Source: Amycolatopsis sp. GM8 (GTDB lineage: Bacteria; Actinomycetota; Actinomycetes; Mycobacteriales; Pseudonocardiaceae). From it: a DNA stretch of 64,000 nt. Numbering within the stretch: position 1 is the stretch's first letter; every line of letters starts with the position of its first letter. The position numbers and the translations under genes are program-made. The notes below the pieces were generated by a model, which ran no database searches, was not told where the DNA came from, and worked only from the letters and a program-made list of their open reading frames with translations. Location: assembly GCF_021653975.1 (NCBI RefSeq), contig NZ_JAJKFK010000003.1, forward strand, positions 620,001 to 684,000. Direction: 5' to 3'. Below, piece by piece: positions 14,941-23,057 of the stretch.

Positions 14941-15740
14941 ACGCGATCGCGAAGGGCTTCTCCGACGGCGGCGTCATCACGTGGCGCAACCTGATGAACG
15001 TCCGGCGCAACCCGGACTGGCTGATGGCCGCGACCCTGCAGCCGATCATGTTCGTGCTGCTGTTCGCGTACGTGTTCGGCAACGCGATCGGCGGGGACGC
15101 GGGCGGCGGGGCGTACCGCGAGTTCCTGATCGCCGGGATCTTCGCGCAGACGGTCGCGTTCAACTCGGCGTTCACCGTGATCGGGTTCGCGAACGACCTG
15201 CAAAAGGGCATCATCGACCGGTTCCGCTCGCTGCCGATGTCGCGGCTGGCGGTGGTCTTCGGCCGGACCACGTCGGATCTCGTGGTGAGTGTCGTCGCGC
15301 TGATCGTGATGTCGCTGTGCGGGCTCATCGTCGGCTGGCGGATCCGCGGCAGCTTCCTCGACGCGGTGCTGGGCTACCTGGTGATGCTGATGTTCGCGTG
15401 GGCGCTGTCCTGGGTCGGCGCGCTGATCGGGCTCACCGCGCGCAGTGTCGAGGTGGCCCAAAGCGCGGGGCTGATCTGGATGTTTCCGCTGAGCTTCATC
15501 TCCGCGGCGTTCGTCCCGCTCGACAAGCTGCCGGGTGTGCTGCGGGTGATCGCCGAGTGGAACCCGTTCACTGCGGTGATCAACGCGACCCGTGACCTGT
15601 TCGGCAACCGGTGGGGCGCGCCGCAGACGGGCTGGCCGGCCGAGCACGCCGCGCTCTACGCGGTGCTGTGCTGCGTGGCGATCATCGCGATCTTCGCCCC
15701 GCTCGCGACGCTGAAATACCGGCGGGTGGCGAGCAAATAA
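14937..15740 (+). CDS. drrB: ABC exporter permease, DrrB type
   Basis: A 267-residue ABC-2 type membrane protein with six hydrophobic segments, starting near residue 35 ('LQPIMFVLLFAYVFGNAIGG'). The conserved 'RFRSLPMSRLAVVFGR' lies between helices 2 and 3 (about residues 97-112). The C-terminal 'EWNPFTAVINATRDLF' is typical of ABC-2 exporters. It is co-translated with drrA and forms the membrane part of the exporter. A strong hairpin terminator follows. Confidence 0.9.
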   Translation: MNAIAKGFSDGGVITWRNLMNVRRNPDWLMAATLQPIMFVLLFAYVFGNAIGGDAGGGAYREFLIAGIFAQTVAFNSAFTVIGFANDLQKGIIDRFRSLPMSRLAVVFGRTTSDLVVSVVALIVMSLCGLIVGWRIRGSFLDAVLGYLVMLMFAWALSWVGALIGLTARSVEVAQSAGLIWMFPLSFISAAFVPLDKLPGVLRVIAEWNPFTAVINATRDLFGNRWGAPQTGWPAEHAALYAVLCCVAIIAIFAPLATLKYRRVASK

Positions 15741-15747
15741 CCGTTGT

Positions 15748-15779
15748 GCGGCAACAGGCCCGCGCCGGCCTGTTGCCGC
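15748..15779. terminator. Bidirectional hairpin terminator between drrB and MFS gene
   Basis: GCGGCAACAGGCC (15748-15760) and GGCCTGTTGCCGC (15767-15779) form a perfect 13-bp stem with a 6-nt loop between convergent genes. There is no U-tract, so termination would rely on the strong stem, as is common in actinomycetes. Confidence 0.8.
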
Positions 15780-15786
15780 TGCCCGG

Positions 15787-17223
15787 TCAGCCGGCGGCCG
15801 GTGCGGTCGCCGGCTCGGCCGCGGCCGGGCTGGGCGCGGGGCGCCGCCCGGGCAGGAACGCCGCGAACGCCAGCGCGACGAGTGCGGCCACGGCGCCGAG
15901 ACCTAGTACCACACGGAAACCGTTCTGCGACGGCAGTTCCACGCCGCCGAGGGTGATCGTCAGCTGGGACAGCAGCACGCCCGCGACCGCGCTCGCGAAC
16001 GAGGTGCCGATCGAGCGCATCAGCGTGTTGAGGCTGTTCGCGGCGGCGGTCTCGGACACCGGCACGGCACCCATGATCAGCGCCGGCATGGCGCCGTACG
16101 CCAGGCCGATACCCGCGCCGATCACCGCCGAGACGAGCACGAGTTCCCAGATCTCCGACATCAGCACCGTGCCCAGGCCGTAGCCGATCGCGACGATGAG
16201 GGCCCCGGCCATGAGCGTCACCTTCGGGCCCCGGCTCCGCGAAAGCCGTGCGGACAACGGCGCCATCGCCATCATCACCAGACCGGACGGCGCCAGCACG
16301 AGGCCGACGGTCAGCATCTCCTGGCCCAGCCCGTACCCGGTCGCCGTCGGAAGCTGCAGCAGCTGCGGCAGCACCAGGGACATCGCGAACAGGGCGAACC
16401 CGAACACGACCGACGCGATGTTGGTCAGCAGCACCTGACGGCGTGCCGTGGTGCGCAGGTCCACCAGCGGCTGCCGGGTCCTGAGCTCCCACCAGCCCCA
16501 GACCAGCAGCACGATCACGGCCGCGGCGAACAGCCCCAGCGTCCGCCCGCTCCCCCAGCCCCAGTCGGCGCCCTTCGAAATCCCGAGCAGCAGGGCCAGT
16601 AATCCGACCGACAGGCCCGCGGCGCCCGCGACGTCGAACCGGCCCGGCGAGCGCACTTCGGACTCCCGCACGAGCGCCAGCACCAGCGCCGTGGCGATCA
16701 CCCCGAGGCCGGCGGCGGTCCAGAACAGCACGTGCCAGTCGGCACTTTGGGCCAGCAGCGCGGCCGCAGGCAGGCCGAGTGCGCCACCGACGCCGAGCGA
16801 CGCGCTCATCAGCGCGGTCGCCGAGCCGAGCCGTTCGGCGGGCAGTTCGTCGCGCATGATGCTGATCCCCAGCGGGATCACGGCGGACGAGAAACCCTGC
16901 AGCGCGCGGCCGACCACCATCGGCACCAGCGAGTCCGACAGCGCGGCGACCACGGACCCGGCGACCAGCAGCACCAGGCTCACCAGCAGCATGCGGCGTT
17001 TGCCGAACATGTCGCCCAGCCGCCCGATCGTCGGGGTCGCGACCGCGGCCGCCAGCAGCGTCGCGGTGATCGCCCAGGTGGCGTCCGAGGCCGACGAGTG
17101 CAGCAGCTCCGGCAGTTCCGGGATGAGCGGGATCACCAGGGTCTGCATGAGCGAGACCACGATCCCGGAGAACGCGAGCACCGCCACTACGGGCGTCGCT
17201 CTGGACGATGTGGCAAGCGCCAT
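15787..17223 (-). CDS. MFS drug exporter, 14-helix (DHA2) type
   Basis: A 478-residue transporter with about 14 hydrophobic segments. The loop 2-3 motif A is 'GRLGDMFGKRRML' (about residues 67-79), and motif C-like 'ASLGVGGALGLPAAA' lies near residues 140-155. These mark proton-driven multidrug exporters of the EmrB/QacA group. It is divergent from a P450 gene, so it may export the P450 product or substrate. The intergenic region holds AT-rich repeats that look like a repressor site. Confidence 0.88.
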   Translation of the reverse strand: MALATSSRATPVVAVLAFSGIVVSLMQTLVIPLIPELPELLHSSASDATWAITATLLAAAVATPTIGRLGDMFGKRRMLLVSLVLLVAGSVVAALSDSLVPMVVGRALQGFSSAVIPLGISIMRDELPAERLGSATALMSASLGVGGALGLPAAALLAQSADWHVLFWTAAGLGVIATALVLALVRESEVRSPGRFDVAGAAGLSVGLLALLLGISKGADWGWGSGRTLGLFAAAVIVLLVWGWWELRTRQPLVDLRTTARRQVLLTNIASVVFGFALFAMSLVLPQLLQLPTATGYGLGQEMLTVGLVLAPSGLVMMAMAPLSARLSRSRGPKVTLMAGALIVAIGYGLGTVLMSEIWELVLVSAVIGAGIGLAYGAMPALIMGAVPVSETAAANSLNTLMRSIGTSFASAVAGVLLSQLTITLGGVELPSQNGFRVVLGLGAVAALVALAFAAFLPGRRPAPSPAAAEPATAPAAG

Positions 17224-17353
17224 CAGGGAAAACCTCCGATTCGCACGGCTTGTCCGGCCGTCGCGCAGTCTATTACTTCAGTCGCTTGACTTAAGTTATC
17301 ACCTTCGGTTGACTGGCCACGAACTACAGCGGAGATCCGGGCGGAGGTTCACG
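17224..17353. promoter_or_regulatory. Divergent promoter region MFS / P450
   Basis: A locally AT-rich patch at 17268-17300 holds ACTTCAGT and an ACTTAAGT palindrome (17290-17297) in related half-sites, resembling MarR- or TetR-type operators. TTGACT hexamers occur at 17286-17291 and 17309-17314. The P450 has a good ribosome binding site, CGGAGG at 17342-17347. The regulator could be the TetR protein encoded after the P450. Confidence 0.4.
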
Positions 17354-18565
17354 GTGGAGCAGGTCGAGCGGCTGAGCTATCCCATCCCGAGCAGGGCGGC
17401 GCTGGAGCCGCCCGCCGAATGGGCCGAGCTGCGGAGCACGCGCCCGGTGGCCAAGGTCACACTGCCCAGCGGCGACACGGCCTCCCTCGTGACGCGGTAC
17501 GACGACGTCCGGCAGGTGCTGTCCGACCCGCGCTTCACCCGGCAACTCGACGCGGACGACGCCGCCAGGGTGTCCGAAGCGGGCGGGGTGTTCAAGAGCT
17601 CGATGGCCGAAGCGCTCCCCCAGACCGGCGAGGGGCACCAGCGGTGGCGGCGGATGGTGTCCAAGTGGTTCACCGCGAAGCGGATGAGCGCACTCAAGCC
17701 CGGCATGGCGGCGATGGCCGAGCAGCTCATCGACGACATGGTGAAGCAGGGCGAGCCCGCGGATCTCAAGGCGTGCCTCGGTTTCCCACTGCCGGTCTGG
17801 GTGATCTGCGCGCTGCTCGGCGTGCCGGACAGCGACCGCGACCGGTTCGCCTACTGGTCCGACACGTTGCTCAACCTGACCCGCTACGAGCAGGCCGAGA
17901 TCGACGCCGCGGACGTGGCGTTCAACGCCTATATGGCCGGGCACATCGCCGCGAAGCGCGACCAGCCGGGTGACGATCTGCTGAGCGAGCTGATCGTGGG
18001 CACCGACTCGGCCGGCGAGCGGATGTCCGACGCGCGGCTGGTGGCGACCGGGCGGGGGCTACTTGTCGCCGGGCACGAGACGACGGCGAACATGATCGGG
18101 AAGATGGTCGGCCTGCTGCTGGCCGACCGGCGGCGGTGGGAGCAGCTGCTCGCGGACTCGTCGCTCGTGCGGTCCGCGGTCGAGGAGGCGCTGCGGTTCG
18201 ACGCCAACCCGGGCTTCGGGATGCCGCGCTATATCGGCGAAGAAGCCGAGGTGGCCGGTGTGCGGATGCCCGCGGGCACGACCGTCGTGTGCAGCATGGC
18301 GGCGGCGAACCGGGACGAGACCGCGTTCGCGCGCGCGGCCGAGATGGACCTGACCCGCAGCCCGAACCCGCATCTCGCGTTCGGCGCCGGTGCGCACTCG
18401 TGCCTGGGTCAGTCGCTCGCCCGCACCGAGCTGCAGACCGTGCTGGAAGTGTTGCTGCGCAAGCTTCCCGCGTTGCGGCTGGCCGTTCCGGTGGGCGAAC
18501 TGCGCCGGGTGGAGGGGCTCGTCGTGGGCGGGCTGCGCGAACTGCCGGTGCGGTGGTCGGCGTGA
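17354..18565 (+). CDS. Cytochrome P450 (bacterial class I)
   Basis: A 403-residue soluble P450. The I-helix is 'VAGHETTAN', the ExxR motif is 'EEALRF', and the heme-binding loop is 'FGAGAHSCLGQSLARTE' with the Cys ligand. GTG 17354 is chosen for its CGGAGG ribosome binding site; the open frame far upstream is a shadow of the MFS gene. The order P450, TetR, ferredoxin, decayed reductase, P450 suggests one oxidation module. The substrate is unknown. The general type resembles CYP105/107-like actinomycete enzymes. Confidence 0.9.
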   Translation: MEQVERLSYPIPSRAALEPPAEWAELRSTRPVAKVTLPSGDTASLVTRYDDVRQVLSDPRFTRQLDADDAARVSEAGGVFKSSMAEALPQTGEGHQRWRRMVSKWFTAKRMSALKPGMAAMAEQLIDDMVKQGEPADLKACLGFPLPVWVICALLGVPDSDRDRFAYWSDTLLNLTRYEQAEIDAADVAFNAYMAGHIAAKRDQPGDDLLSELIVGTDSAGERMSDARLVATGRGLLVAGHETTANMIGKMVGLLLADRRRWEQLLADSSLVRSAVEEALRFDANPGFGMPRYIGEEAEVAGVRMPAGTTVVCSMAAANRDETAFARAAEMDLTRSPNPHLAFGAGAHSCLGQSLARTELQTVLEVLLRKLPALRLAVPVGELRRVEGLVVGGLRELPVRWSA

Positions 18566-19227
18566 GCGGCCGGACGGCCCGGGCCGAGCGGTCGGAAGGG
18601 ACCCGGGACCTGATCCTGGTGACGGCCGAAAGGCTGTTCGCCGAGCACGGCGTCGTCGCCGTGTCGAACCGGCAGATCAGCGAGGCCGCGGGGCAGGGCA
18701 ACAACGCCGCCGTCGGCTACCACTTCGGCACGAAGGCCGATCTGGTGCGGGCGATCGCGCGCAGGCACGCGGAGCGGCTCGAGGAGCTGCGGCTGGACAT
18801 GGTCGCCGAGGTCCAGGATTCGCCGGACGTGCGGGACTGGGTGGCCTGCCTGGTGCGTCCGTCCACTGTGCACCTCGCGGAGCTGGGCAGCCCGACCTGG
18901 AACGCCCGGTTTTCCGCCCAGGTGATGACCGATCCCGCGCTGCGGCCGATCATCATCGAGGAAGCGCTTACCGCGCCTTCGCTGCACCAGTGCCTCGCCG
19001 GACTCAACCGGTGCCTGCCCAAGCTCCCGGCGGCGGTGCGGGCCGAGCGCGACGCCATGGCGCGCCAGCTGATGGTGCACATGCTGGCCGAGCGCGAACG
19101 CGCGCTCGCCGACGGCACCCCCACCCCGCGCGCCAGCTGGCACGACGCCGGCACGGGAATGATCGACGCCATCGCCGGGATCTTTCTCGCCCCGGTGACC
19201 AAGACCGGAAAGGGATCGCGTTCGTGA
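18562..19227 (+). CDS. TetR-family regulator
   Basis: A 221-residue protein starting with a typical TetR helix-turn-helix: 'TRDLILVTAERLFAEHGVVA' then 'SNRQISEAAGQGNNAAVGYH' and 'FGTKADLVRAI' (residues 14-65). GTG 18562 overlaps the P450 stop by 4 bp, and its own stop overlaps the ferredoxin start. It is therefore part of the P450 operon and probably autoregulates it. The C-terminal ligand domain is family-typical and the ligand is unknown. Confidence 0.88.
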   Translation: MSGRTARAERSEGTRDLILVTAERLFAEHGVVAVSNRQISEAAGQGNNAAVGYHFGTKADLVRAIARRHAERLEELRLDMVAEVQDSPDVRDWVACLVRPSTVHLAELGSPTWNARFSAQVMTDPALRPIIIEEALTAPSLHQCLAGLNRCLPKLPAAVRAERDAMARQLMVHMLAERERALADGTPTPRASWHDAGTGMIDAIAGIFLAPVTKTGKGSRS

Positions 19228-19418
19228 AGATCACCATCGACGAGGAGAAATGCTGCGGCGCCGGGCAGTGCGTGCTGGTCGCGCCGGAGCTGTTCGACCA
19301 GCGGGAGGAAGACGGCATCGTGATCCTGCTCGACGCCGAGCCCGCGCCGGATCAGCAGGACGCGGCGCGCGAGGCGGCGAGCATGTGCCCGGCGGTGGCG
19401 ATCGAACTCGTCGAATGA
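19224..19418 (+). CDS. 3Fe-4S type ferredoxin
   Basis: A 64-residue acidic ferredoxin with 'EEKCCGAGQCVLVAPELF' near the N-terminus and 'SMCPAVAIEL' at the C-terminus. This is the Cys pattern of the small 3Fe-4S/4Fe-4S ferredoxins that hand electrons to class I P450s. GTG 19224 overlaps the TetR stop. It would serve either flanking P450. The reductase that should follow is degraded, so electrons must come from another reductase in the cell. Confidence 0.9.
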   Translation: MKITIDEEKCCGAGQCVLVAPELFDQREEDGIVILLDAEPAPDQQDAAREAASMCPAVAIELVE

Positions 19419-19798
19419 GCCTGCCCGGCAGCGTGCTGATCGTCGGAGCTTCCGCGGCCGGCCTGACCACCGCGGAAGCCTTGCGCCGTAAGGGTTACCA
19501 GGGCATTCTCACCGTGCTCGGCGGTGAGCCGCACCTGCCGTACGACCGGACGTTACTCCGCAAGGAAACGGCACTGTCCGCTTTGGACACCGAGTTCATC
19601 CTGGGCGACCGGTCGACGGGCACACGGTGCGCACTGCAGCCGGGCGAACACTCGGCGCCGACGCGATTGTCGTGGCCACCGGGGTGTCTCCGCGGCGGCC
19701 GGTTCGTCACGACCTACCGGCACGACGGTCACGTCACCGGCGTGCTCGGCTGGAACATGCCCAAACAGACCCGCCTGCGGCGGCGGGAAAATAGTGGA
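19415..19798 (+). pseudogene. Remnant of FAD-dependent ferredoxin reductase
   Basis: The frame from ATG 19415 encodes an intact FAD-binding start ('VLIVGASAAGLTTAEALRRK', then 'YDRTLLRKE'). After about 65 codons the frame is lost. A shifted frame then gives 'GADAIVVATGVSPRRPV', a mid-protein motif, and the first frame returns with the C-terminal-type 'GHVTGVLGWNMPKQTRLRR'. About 380-400 residues are expected, and fewer than 130 codons remain. At least one large and one small deletion are needed. It overlaps the ferredoxin stop by 4 bp, as the working gene would have. Confidence 0.85.
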
Positions 19799-19807
19799 AG
19801 GAACAGC

Positions 19808-21010
19808 GTGACCACCACCGAGATCCCCGAATTCCCGATGCAGCGAGCCGCCGGCTGCCCGTTCGACCCGCCCCCGGAGGTCCGCGCCCGGCAGCAGGAG
19901 GGCCCGCTGAGCCGGGTCCGGCTCTGGGACGGCAGCACCCCGTGGCTCGTCACCGGCTACACCGAACAGCGCAAGCTGCTGGCCGACCCGCGGGTCAGCG
20001 CCGACATCAGCCGCCCCGGCTACCCGAGCCCGGCGCCGATCACCGGCCAGGGCTCGACCATCAGCTTCATCCTGATGGACGACCCGGACCACGCGCGGCT
20101 GCGGCGGATGGTGACCGGTTCCTTCACCGTCAAACGCACCGAGACGCTGCGCCCGGCGGTGCAGAAGATCGTCGACGACCTGATCGACGAGTTGCTGGCC
20201 GGACCGAGGCCGGTGGACCTCGTCGAGGCGTTCGCGCTGCCGGTGCCGTCGCTGGTGATCTGCGCGCTGCTCGGCGTGCCGTACACCGACCACGAGTTCT
20301 TCCAGGACAACAGCAAGGTCATCATCCGGCGGGACGCGAAGCCGGAAGAGCGGGCCGCCGGGCAGCGTGCCCTGGGTGGCTATCTCGACGAGCTGATGGG
20401 CGAGAAGCTCGAGAACCCCGCCGACGACCTGCTGTCCGGGCTGGCCGCCCGCGTCAAGGCCGGTGAGCTGACCCGGAGCGAGGCCGCGCAGATGGGCGTG
20501 CTGCTGCTCATCGCGGGGCACGAGACGACGGCGAACATGATCGCGCTCGGTACGCTAGCGTTGCTAGAAAATCCGGGCCAGCTCGCGCTGCTGCGCGAGA
20601 GTGACGACCGGGCACTGGTCGCTTCGGCCGTCGAGGAACTGTTGCGGTACCTGAACATCACGCACAACGGGCGGCGCCGGGTCGCGCGCGAGGACATCGA
20701 GATCGCCGGGCGGACCATCCGCGCCGGGGAAGGGCTCATCCTCGCCAACGACGTCGGCAACCGGGATGGCGAGATGTTCCCCGAGCCCGACCGCCTCGAC
20801 CTCACGCGGAACGCGCGGGGCCACGTGGCCTTCGGGTTCGGCGTGCACCAGTGCCTCGGCCAGCCGCTGGCAAGGCTGGAGCTGCAGGTGGTCTACAGCA
20901 CGCTGTACCGTCGCATCCCCACCCTGGCGCTCGCGACCGATCTCGAACGGATCCCGTTCAAGCACGACGGTTCCGTCTACGGGGTCTACGAGCTGCCGGT
21001 CACCTGGTAA
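19808..21010 (+). CDS. Cytochrome P450, CYP105-like
   Basis: A 400-residue P450 with I-helix 'LIAGHETTANMIALG', K-helix 'EELLRY', and heme loop 'FGFGVHQCLGQPLARLE' with the Cys ligand. GTG 19808 follows GGAAGG by 6 bp. The N-terminal 'FPMQRAAGCPFDPPPE' is the usual opening of CYP105-like enzymes, which hydroxylate diverse xenobiotics and natural products. It follows the reductase remnant by a few bases and was probably the last gene of the P450-ferredoxin operon. Confidence 0.9.
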   Translation: MTTTEIPEFPMQRAAGCPFDPPPEVRARQQEGPLSRVRLWDGSTPWLVTGYTEQRKLLADPRVSADISRPGYPSPAPITGQGSTISFILMDDPDHARLRRMVTGSFTVKRTETLRPAVQKIVDDLIDELLAGPRPVDLVEAFALPVPSLVICALLGVPYTDHEFFQDNSKVIIRRDAKPEERAAGQRALGGYLDELMGEKLENPADDLLSGLAARVKAGELTRSEAAQMGVLLLIAGHETTANMIALGTLALLENPGQLALLRESDDRALVASAVEELLRYLNITHNGRRRVAREDIEIAGRTIRAGEGLILANDVGNRDGEMFPEPDRLDLTRNARGHVAFGFGVHQCLGQPLARLELQVVYSTLYRRIPTLALATDLERIPFKHDGSVYGVYELPVTW

Positions 21011-21023
21011 CGCGCGCGAACAG

Positions 21024-22172
21024 TCAGGGTGCGGGCCGGGTGGTGCGCGCGAGGACGGCGATTCCGGCGACGACGAGCACCGCGGCGAGGCCGGCGAACC
21101 CGGCGCCGAGCGTCGCCGCGGTGGCGATCGCGCCGACGAGCAGCGGGCCGCCGGAGTCGCCCAGCTCCCGGCCGACCTCCGCGGCACCCATGGTCTGTCC
21201 CAGCCGGTCCGGCGGTGTGACGGCGGCGAGGTGCGCGAACGCGAGCGGGGTGGCCAGGCCGATCCCGGCACCCAGGGCGACCGCGGCCGCGAGGACCCCC
21301 GCGATCCCGGGCACGAGCGCCGCCAGCAGCATCCCGCCGGCGGTCAGCCCGAGCCCCGCCGCCATGCCGGGACGGTCCTTCAACCGCCCGGTGTCGCGCA
21401 GGTGCCCGGCCCACGGCTGCGCGAGTGCCGAGCACAGGGCGAGCACCGAGACCGTGGCGCCGGTGGCCACCGGGCCGAGCCCGTCCGCGGCGCCCGACAC
21501 GGGCAGGAACCCGACGCCGACCGCCAACGCCGCGGTGGTGCCCGCGAGCGTGAAGGTCGGCCGCAGGAATCCGGGATTGCGCAGGCGCCGCACCAGATCG
21601 AGCACGGTCTGCCGCGTCCGCGGCAGCGGCGGGACCACGGGCACGGCCAGCGCCGCCCACCCCGCGACCGCCAGCGCCAGCCCGGCGAGAACCCCGAACA
21701 GCAACGAAAATCCGCCGAGGGTCGTCAACACCCCGCCCAGCAGGGGACCGAGCGTGTAGCCGAGGCTCTTCCAGGCGCCGTACCCGCCGAACACCCTGCC
21801 GTGGCTCGTCTTCGGCGAAAGGCGCGCCACCAGAGCACCCGCGGCCGGGGAGAACGCGGACGCGGCGGCGCCCTGTCCGAGCCGGGCCAGCCCCACCATC
21901 GCCGGGTCTCCGGCGAGCACGAAAGCACCGGATGCCAAGGAAAACGCGACCAGCCCGGCCAGCAGCACGGGCCGGGGGCCGACGCGGTCGGCCAGCGAGC
22001 CGAACACCGGTTTCAGCACCACTTCGGCACCGTCGTAGAGCGCCAGCAGGAATCCTAGCGTCAGCAGCGACGCGTGGCCGCCGACGTAACCGCCCAGGCC
22101 GGCGGCGATGCTGTGCGCCCCGAACGCGGTGACGAATCCCGCCGCGTACAAGGGTCTCGTCGCGTTGCGCAT
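21024..22172 (-). CDS. MFS transporter, 12-helix
   Basis: A 382-residue MFS protein with about 12 hydrophobic segments, motif A 'GSLADRVGPRPVLLAG' (about residues 58-73) and a second-half repeat near 'HLRDTGRLKDRPGMAAG'. ATG 22172 overlaps the stop of the upstream ChrB-like gene by 1 bp, so the two are coupled. Pairing with a ChrB-type protein suggests resistance to a toxic anion or drug, which is inference from context. Confidence 0.85.
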   Translation of the reverse strand: MRNATRPLYAAGFVTAFGAHSIAAGLGGYVGGHASLLTLGFLLALYDGAEVVLKPVFGSLADRVGPRPVLLAGLVAFSLASGAFVLAGDPAMVGLARLGQGAAASAFSPAAGALVARLSPKTSHGRVFGGYGAWKSLGYTLGPLLGGVLTTLGGFSLLFGVLAGLALAVAGWAALAVPVVPPLPRTRQTVLDLVRRLRNPGFLRPTFTLAGTTAALAVGVGFLPVSGAADGLGPVATGATVSVLALCSALAQPWAGHLRDTGRLKDRPGMAAGLGLTAGGMLLAALVPGIAGVLAAAVALGAGIGLATPLAFAHLAAVTPPDRLGQTMGAAEVGRELGDSGGPLLVGAIATAATLGAGFAGLAAVLVVAGIAVLARTTRPAP

Positions 22173-22708
22173 CACATCTGGTGCAGCGCTTGGAAAACGC
22201 GGTCGGTGTACTCGGCCAGCCGGGCCGTGCAGTGTTCGAGCTGCCGCGCGGCCTCGGCCGCCTCGGGGGCGCCGAACACGTCGCGCGCCTTGAGGTCACG
22301 GTGCCAGCGGCGCAGCCGTTCGAGGCTCTGCTCTTCCTCCTCCAGCTCCGCCATGGTCAGCTTGCGGTTGCGGATCTCCTTGTCGATCTCGGCGTCGAAC
22401 TTGCCGCAGTCGGCCAGGAACTCCGACCATTCCTCGGTGCGCTCGGCGGTGAACAGCTCCCGCAGGCGCGTCGCGTCGTGCTCGTCCCGCCCGGCCGCGT
22501 CCAGCACGACGACCTCGCCCCCGCCGCCCTGTGCGAGTTCGAGCACGCGCGCCACGCCGCCGGCGAAGCCCGGCACGTCCGGCACCGCCCAGGTTCCTTG
22601 TCCCAGCGGCAAAGCACCGACGCGGCGCAGCTCCCGCCACACCGCCACCCGGTGCCGGGACGGCTGCGCCGGTACCCGCACCACCAGCACGAGCCACCGG
22701 ATCGTCAC
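22172..22708 (-). CDS. ChrB N-terminal-domain (PaaX-like) protein
   Basis: A 178-residue protein with 'RWLVLVVRVPAQPSRHRVAVW' split over residues 4-24 and 'GALPLGQGTWAVPD', which are signatures of the ChrB N-terminal domain linked to chromate resistance regulation and related to PaaX. A charged helical stretch follows. GTG 22708 is chosen because a palindrome lies directly upstream and the residues before it are low-complexity Arg. It is coupled to the MFS gene. It may sense the stress and repress its own operon. Confidence 0.8.
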   Translation of the reverse strand: MTIRWLVLVVRVPAQPSRHRVAVWRELRRVGALPLGQGTWAVPDVPGFAGGVARVLELAQGGGGEVVVLDAAGRDEHDATRLRELFTAERTEEWSEFLADCGKFDAEIDKEIRNRKLTMAELEEEEQSLERLRRWHRDLKARDVFGAPEAAEAARQLEHCTARLAEYTDRVFQALHQM

Positions 22709-22716
22709 ATCGGACA

Positions 22717-22734
22717 ATGTAGCACGTGTTACAT
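22717..22734. promoter_or_regulatory. 18-bp near-palindrome before chrB-like gene
   Basis: ATGTAGCACGTGTTACAT is symmetric except for one base pair and lies 9 bp before the GTG start of the ChrB-like gene. ATGT/ACAT ends resemble PadR-type sites. It is a likely operator for the chrB-MFS unit, possibly autoregulatory. Confidence 0.55.
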
Positions 22735-22749
22735 CAGCGGAGGTGCGCG

Positions 22750-22914
22750 TCAGCCTTCGCCGGCGACGAAGAGGAAGACGAAGGCGATGACACCGAGGAG
22801 GAACCACCACGCGTCGGCGTTGACCGCGGCGGCGAGGATGCCCGACGCGACCGCGGCGAGGCCGAGCACGCGGGCGGGGTTCAGTTCCGCTCGCCGTTTG
22901 GCAGGTGTGTCCAT
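22750..22914 (-). CDS. Small membrane protein, two helices
   Basis: A 54-residue protein with a short basic N-terminus followed by two hydrophobic helices ('VLGLAAVASGILAAAV' and 'WWFLLGVIAFVFLFVAG'). ATG 22914 has CTGGAG 2 bp upstream. No family function is known to me. It lies between the structured repeat copy B and the chrB-like gene. Confidence 0.6.
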   Translation of the reverse strand: MDTPAKRRAELNPARVLGLAAVASGILAAAVNADAWWFLLGVIAFVFLFVAGEG

Positions 22915-22952
22915 GGCTCCAGTGTGGCCCTCCACAACGACCACCGCCGTTA

Positions 22953-23057
22953 CTGTGCCGTTCTTTATCAATCCGACAGCAGCCACGGCGGAAAAGGGTG
23001 TCTACGAGCAGGTCCGCGGCGGACCGTCTCCGCCTACTTTCGGTCGGATTGCTAAAG
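22953..23057 (+). repeat. Short structured repeat element, copy B
   Basis: A 105-bp segment that aligns with copy A (29611-29713) from CTGTGC at the left to TAAAG at the right, sharing CCGAC, CACGGCG and GCCTACTTT blocks in the same order. Its terminal inverted repeats TTTATCAATCCGAC (22964-22977) and GTCGGATTGCTAAA (23043-23056) match at 13 of 14 positions. The right end supplies the TAG stop codon of the esterase gene on the other strand. No transposase is encoded. Confidence 0.7.

Noticed and set aside
16448-17353. A 302-residue N-terminal extension of the first P450
   Set aside because: It is the antisense of the MFS gene; the P450 starts at GTG 17354 behind CGGAGG.
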